Source of the DNA: Fidelibacterota bacterium | Lineage (GTDB): Bacteria > Fidelibacterota > UBA2242 | Reading direction: 5' to 3' | Assembly: GCA_030655795.1 (NCBI GenBank) | Contig: JAUSPJ010000184.1 | Location: forward strand, 1 to 8,111 | DNA: 8,111 nt | Part shown: one piece after another, positions 6,080 through 8,111 of the stretch | Numbering within the stretch: the stretch's first letter is position 1 | Layout of the letters: each line of letters starts with the position of its first letter | Made by a program: the position numbers and the translations under genes | Notes under the pieces: generated by a model | Told to the model about the DNA's origin: nothing | The model's database searches: none | The model's input: the letters and a program-made list of their open reading frames with translations, nothing else

Positions 6080-7083
6080 AATTCCAGGATGCCTCCGATT
6101 CGGTGAGTGGCCCCAAGGTCGTGGTTTAAAAATGAATAATCAATGTGAATAATTTGATTCATAACCTTAAAATTTAAACCTAATCCCGTTGTTAAACCAG
6201 AATTAATTAAGCCGGCGCGAATATTTAACCGGTTTTTAATAATACATTCCAGGCCATAACGGATTTTATCATCATAGCGATATTCCTTTTCAATGCCAAG
6301 ATTCAGCAGAATATCATAGGCATTGATTGCTTGTTCGTAGGCGAAGGATAGTACCGGATTAATTCGAATTTCATCCTGACGCTTTGTGTTCCAGTATATA
6401 ATTGTGCCGGTGACGTCACGCAGCGCAAAGCCGATACTGATCTGTCCCATTTTCGATAACTCAAACACCTCTGCGCCGCTGAATCTGAGGCGGCCGCCAA
6501 GGTCTATACCCAGGCCGTATCCTTCGACATCGTAGAGTTTTTTATGAATGAATTTGAAGTTGACGCCCAGTGGAATTTCAAGAGTGAACCGTGAATAACG
6601 CCAGCCAAGACTGACAGACCTGGATATGAAATGACCAACGCTCAGGTAAATTGCCTGCTCCAGATCGTTGAATGTATCAAAGGGGTGATTATTTAATGCC
6701 AGGACCGAATCTCGGCGGGTTTCCGGATCCGTTACCTGGCGCAGGATATCGGGACGGATCGGTATATCATCGACACTGTACCGAATCCAGTTCAATGAAG
6801 CGCTGGATTTTTTTGCTATCGGAGCAGCAAAACCGGCATAGTTATGATTCGCCAGCCCGAATTGAGATGTATACATCAGGCCGACCTGGGGGCTGCGGAT
6901 ATAGCCAATCCCGGACGGATTGCTGATAAAGGATGTAATGCTTTGGTCCAGAGCGCCGAGACTATTGCCCATTGCCTGAGCACGGGCGCTGACGCCGTTT
7001 TCGAGAAAGGCATCGGCATATTCACCGCTGAAACTCAGAGAGATTAACAGTACGACTGATAATATGATTCGAAAAATTGTCAT
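6076..7083 (-). CDS. PorV/PorQ-family outer-membrane beta-barrel protein
   Basis: This 335-residue protein has an N-terminal signal peptide (FRIILSVVLLISLSFSG, cleavage near residue 20). It then carries the family's hallmark start of the mature barrel, ARAQAMGNSLGALDQSITSFISNPSGIG at about residues 33-60, where FISNPSGIG corresponds to the family's NPAGLA-like motif. The rest shows alternating beta-strand patterns and ends in GGILEF, a terminal Phe typical of outer-membrane barrels. The family belongs with FadL-like barrels; in Bacteroidota PorV is the shuttle of the type IX secretion system (T9SS) and helps the sortase PorU attach cargo to the surface. The gene overlaps the upstream gene by one base (TAATG) without a clear Shine-Dalgarno sequence, so translational coupling is expected. 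The partner upstream ends in a Por-type C-terminal domain, which supports a secretion or surface role. PorV versus PorQ versus an uncharacterised relative cannot be settled from sequence alone. Confidence 0.85.
   Translation of the reverse strand: MTIFRIILSVVLLISLSFSGEYADAFLENGVSARAQAMGNSLGALDQSITSFISNPSGIGYIRSPQVGLMYTSQFGLANHNYAGFAAPIAKKSSASLNWIRYSVDDIPIRPDILRQVTDPETRRDSVLALNNHPFDTFNDLEQAIYLSVGHFISRSVSLGWRYSRFTLEIPLGVNFKFIHKKLYDVEGYGLGIDLGGRLRFSGAEVFELSKMGQISIGFALRDVTGTIIYWNTKRQDEIRINPVLSFAYEQAINAYDILLNLGIEKEYRYDDKIRYGLECIIKNRLNIRAGLINSGLTTGLGLNFKVMNQIIHIDYSFLNHDLGATHRIGGILEF
6092..6096 (-). promoter_or_regulatory. Ribosome binding site for the TTG start of the lipoprotein gene
   Basis: GGAGG lies 12 bases before the TTG at 6079, inside the last codons of the PorV/PorQ-like gene. 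The spacing is long but workable. There is no in-frame ATG before the signal peptide, and this start gives a complete lipoprotein signal. Confidence 0.55.
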
Positions 7084-8111
7084 TAGCGTGCTTTGGCCGT
7101 TTTTCCGATTTTTGTTACAGTTTTTTTATTGCTCTTTGCGATCATTTTATAGAAATAGACGCCATTGGCGATAAAGTTACCGTTTTCATCCAGACCGTTC
7201 CAGAGGACCTCATGATAACCGCCTTCGTTCATATCAAGGCCGGTACTGAAAATTGTTGATTCTTCCAGGATTTTAATGAGCCGCCCGGAAGTCGTAAATA
7301 TTTTTATTTTAAAGTCGTCGACGCGCTGCGTCAGTTCGTAAATAAAAACAGTCCGGTCTTTAAAAGGATTCGGATAATTCCCGTAATCGATCAGTTTCAG
7401 TTCGTCACTGACAGTAAAAACGATCTGATCGGCAGTACTGTTGCCCGCCGCATCTTTAATAATAACTTCGATATCATGGTCGCCGTATTCCAATTCCGGG
7501 CGAAACTGGGCTGAGACGTAATTACCGTTTGCCAGGGTATCGGGAATATTCAAATCGGAAAAATTGACGGCGTTTCCATCCAGAAAAACACTCAGTCCCG
7601 TTTTGTCAAAGGAAACTCCGTTCCGGTCTTCGGCGATAATGGAAATGTTTGGTTTCCTGGAAACGAATGAATTCTGAAAAAATTGCTGTCCATCCAGGCT
7701 CAGCTCCAGACGAGGCGGTTCGGTGTCCTGACATTTGATCAGCGTAAACTGTCCGGAATAAGATGACTCAGTCACATAACTTGTCCGCTGGCGCTGGTGG
7801 GTGGATTGTTTTATCCATATTTTCAGGTAGGGATTCCAGCGTGCAATGGACACATCGTTGTTCGTCGTGTCGGATGAAAAAATTTCAATCCGCAAAGGTT
7901 TCAGCAGAGTGTCAGAAACATTGGGCAGCGAGATATCAATGCTTTCGAGCAATCCACCGGGCGTAGTGCTCTGAATTGAAAATTGCGGCTGGTTTGAGTT
8001 CTGAGAAATGGATTTCCGGGTAATAATTAATGCAGATGAATCAGTCAGACTGGTTGGCCCTATCAGAATGGAATACTGATCAAATTTCAATGTGTCAGTA
8101 GTTACCCCATC
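7083..8111 (-). CDS. C-terminal part of a large exported protein with FlgD-like/Por-type C-terminal domain (cut by right edge)
   Basis: The frame is open to the right edge, giving 342 visible residues. The apparent start at 8090 is a TTG inside the frame and is almost certainly just a Leu codon, since seven more open codons precede it. Numbered from the right edge, residues 1-125 look like beta-rich Ig-type sequence. At about 130-235 there is a second Ig-like unit (PPRLELSLDGQQF, then ISIIAEDRNGV and HDIEVIIKDAAGNSTADQI). The last 100 residues are a FlgD-like Ig/Por C-terminal domain: GNYPNPFKDRTVFIYEL (YPNPF at 7362-7376), then IFTTSGRLIKIL, HEVLWNGLDENGNFIANGVYFYK and a Lys/Arg-rich end. 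Such domains serve as T9SS-type sorting signals or wall-side modules. The DxNGV Ig unit just before YPNPF also resembles the end of PorU sortases, and porU commonly precedes porV, but the diagnostic C25 peptidase region would be outside the window. TAATG couples it to the barrel gene. Confidence 0.85.
   Translation of the reverse strand, partial: DGVTTDTLKFDQYSILIGPTSLTDSSALIITRKSISQNSNQPQFSIQSTTPGGLLESIDISLPNVSDTLLKPLRIEIFSSDTTNNDVSIARWNPYLKIWIKQSTHQRQRTSYVTESSYSGQFTLIKCQDTEPPRLELSLDGQQFFQNSFVSRKPNISIIAEDRNGVSFDKTGLSVFLDGNAVNFSDLNIPDTLANGNYVSAQFRPELEYGDHDIEVIIKDAAGNSTADQIVFTVSDELKLIDYGNYPNPFKDRTVFIYELTQRVDDFKIKIFTTSGRLIKILEESTIFSTGLDMNEGGYHEVLWNGLDENGNFIANGVYFYKMIAKSNKKTVTKIGKTAKAR

Noticed and set aside
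8088..8090. TTG at 8090 as the start of a 335-residue protein
   Set aside because: The frame stays open to the window edge, no signal peptide or Shine-Dalgarno sequence is present, and exported proteins with this C-terminal domain need a signal sequence.
1..8111. tRNA or rRNA genes, CRISPR arrays, insertion sequences, rho-independent terminators
   Set aside because: No gap exceeds 38 bases, no spaced repeats or terminal inverted repeats were seen by eye, and no GC hairpin followed by a T run appears at any gene end on the minus strand.

Overview
All nine genes in this window lie on the minus strand. They read from the right edge to the left edge in one nearly gapless run: junctions range from 8-nt overlaps to a 38-nt gap. 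There is no intergenic stretch longer than 38 bases, no RNA gene, no mobile element and no CRISPR array. Both end genes are cut by the window edges.

The first half of the run (8111 down to 4793) looks like an envelope or surface module. It holds the C-terminal part of a large exported protein ending in a FlgD-like/Por-type C-terminal domain (YPNPF motif). Next come a PorV/PorQ-like outer-membrane beta-barrel protein, a lipoprotein with a fibronectin type III-like fold, and a small exported protein with one SLBB domain. The first three genes are joined by stop/start overlaps. The second half (4754 down to 1) is housekeeping: an Lrp/AsnC-family regulator, prfB (release factor 2), lysS (class II lysyl-tRNA synthetase) and two consecutive LolC/LolE-type lipoprotein-release permeases, the second cut off by the left edge.

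The clearest special feature is a programmed +1 frameshift in prfB. An ATG at 4271 opens a 23-codon leader ending at CTT TGA C, with a GGAGG element three bases upstream. Shifting at this site joins the leader to the long downstream frame and gives a 365-residue RF2. Annotation that ignores recoding would start the gene at 4057 and lose 71 residues. Full-length prfB ends in TAG, a codon read by RF1 rather than RF2.

The Por-type C-terminal domain, the PorV/PorQ-like barrel and the tandem Lol permeases point to a Gram-negative member of the Fibrobacteres-Chlorobi-Bacteroidetes (FCB) superphylum. Good Shine-Dalgarno sequences before several genes argue mildly against Bacteroidota proper, where they are usually weak, and for a lineage such as Marinimicrobia, Calditrichota or KSB1-like bacteria. 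This placement is inference. Apart from the recoding site, the region is mostly conventional. I see no clear evidence of a wholly new system. The least understood part is the four-gene surface module.
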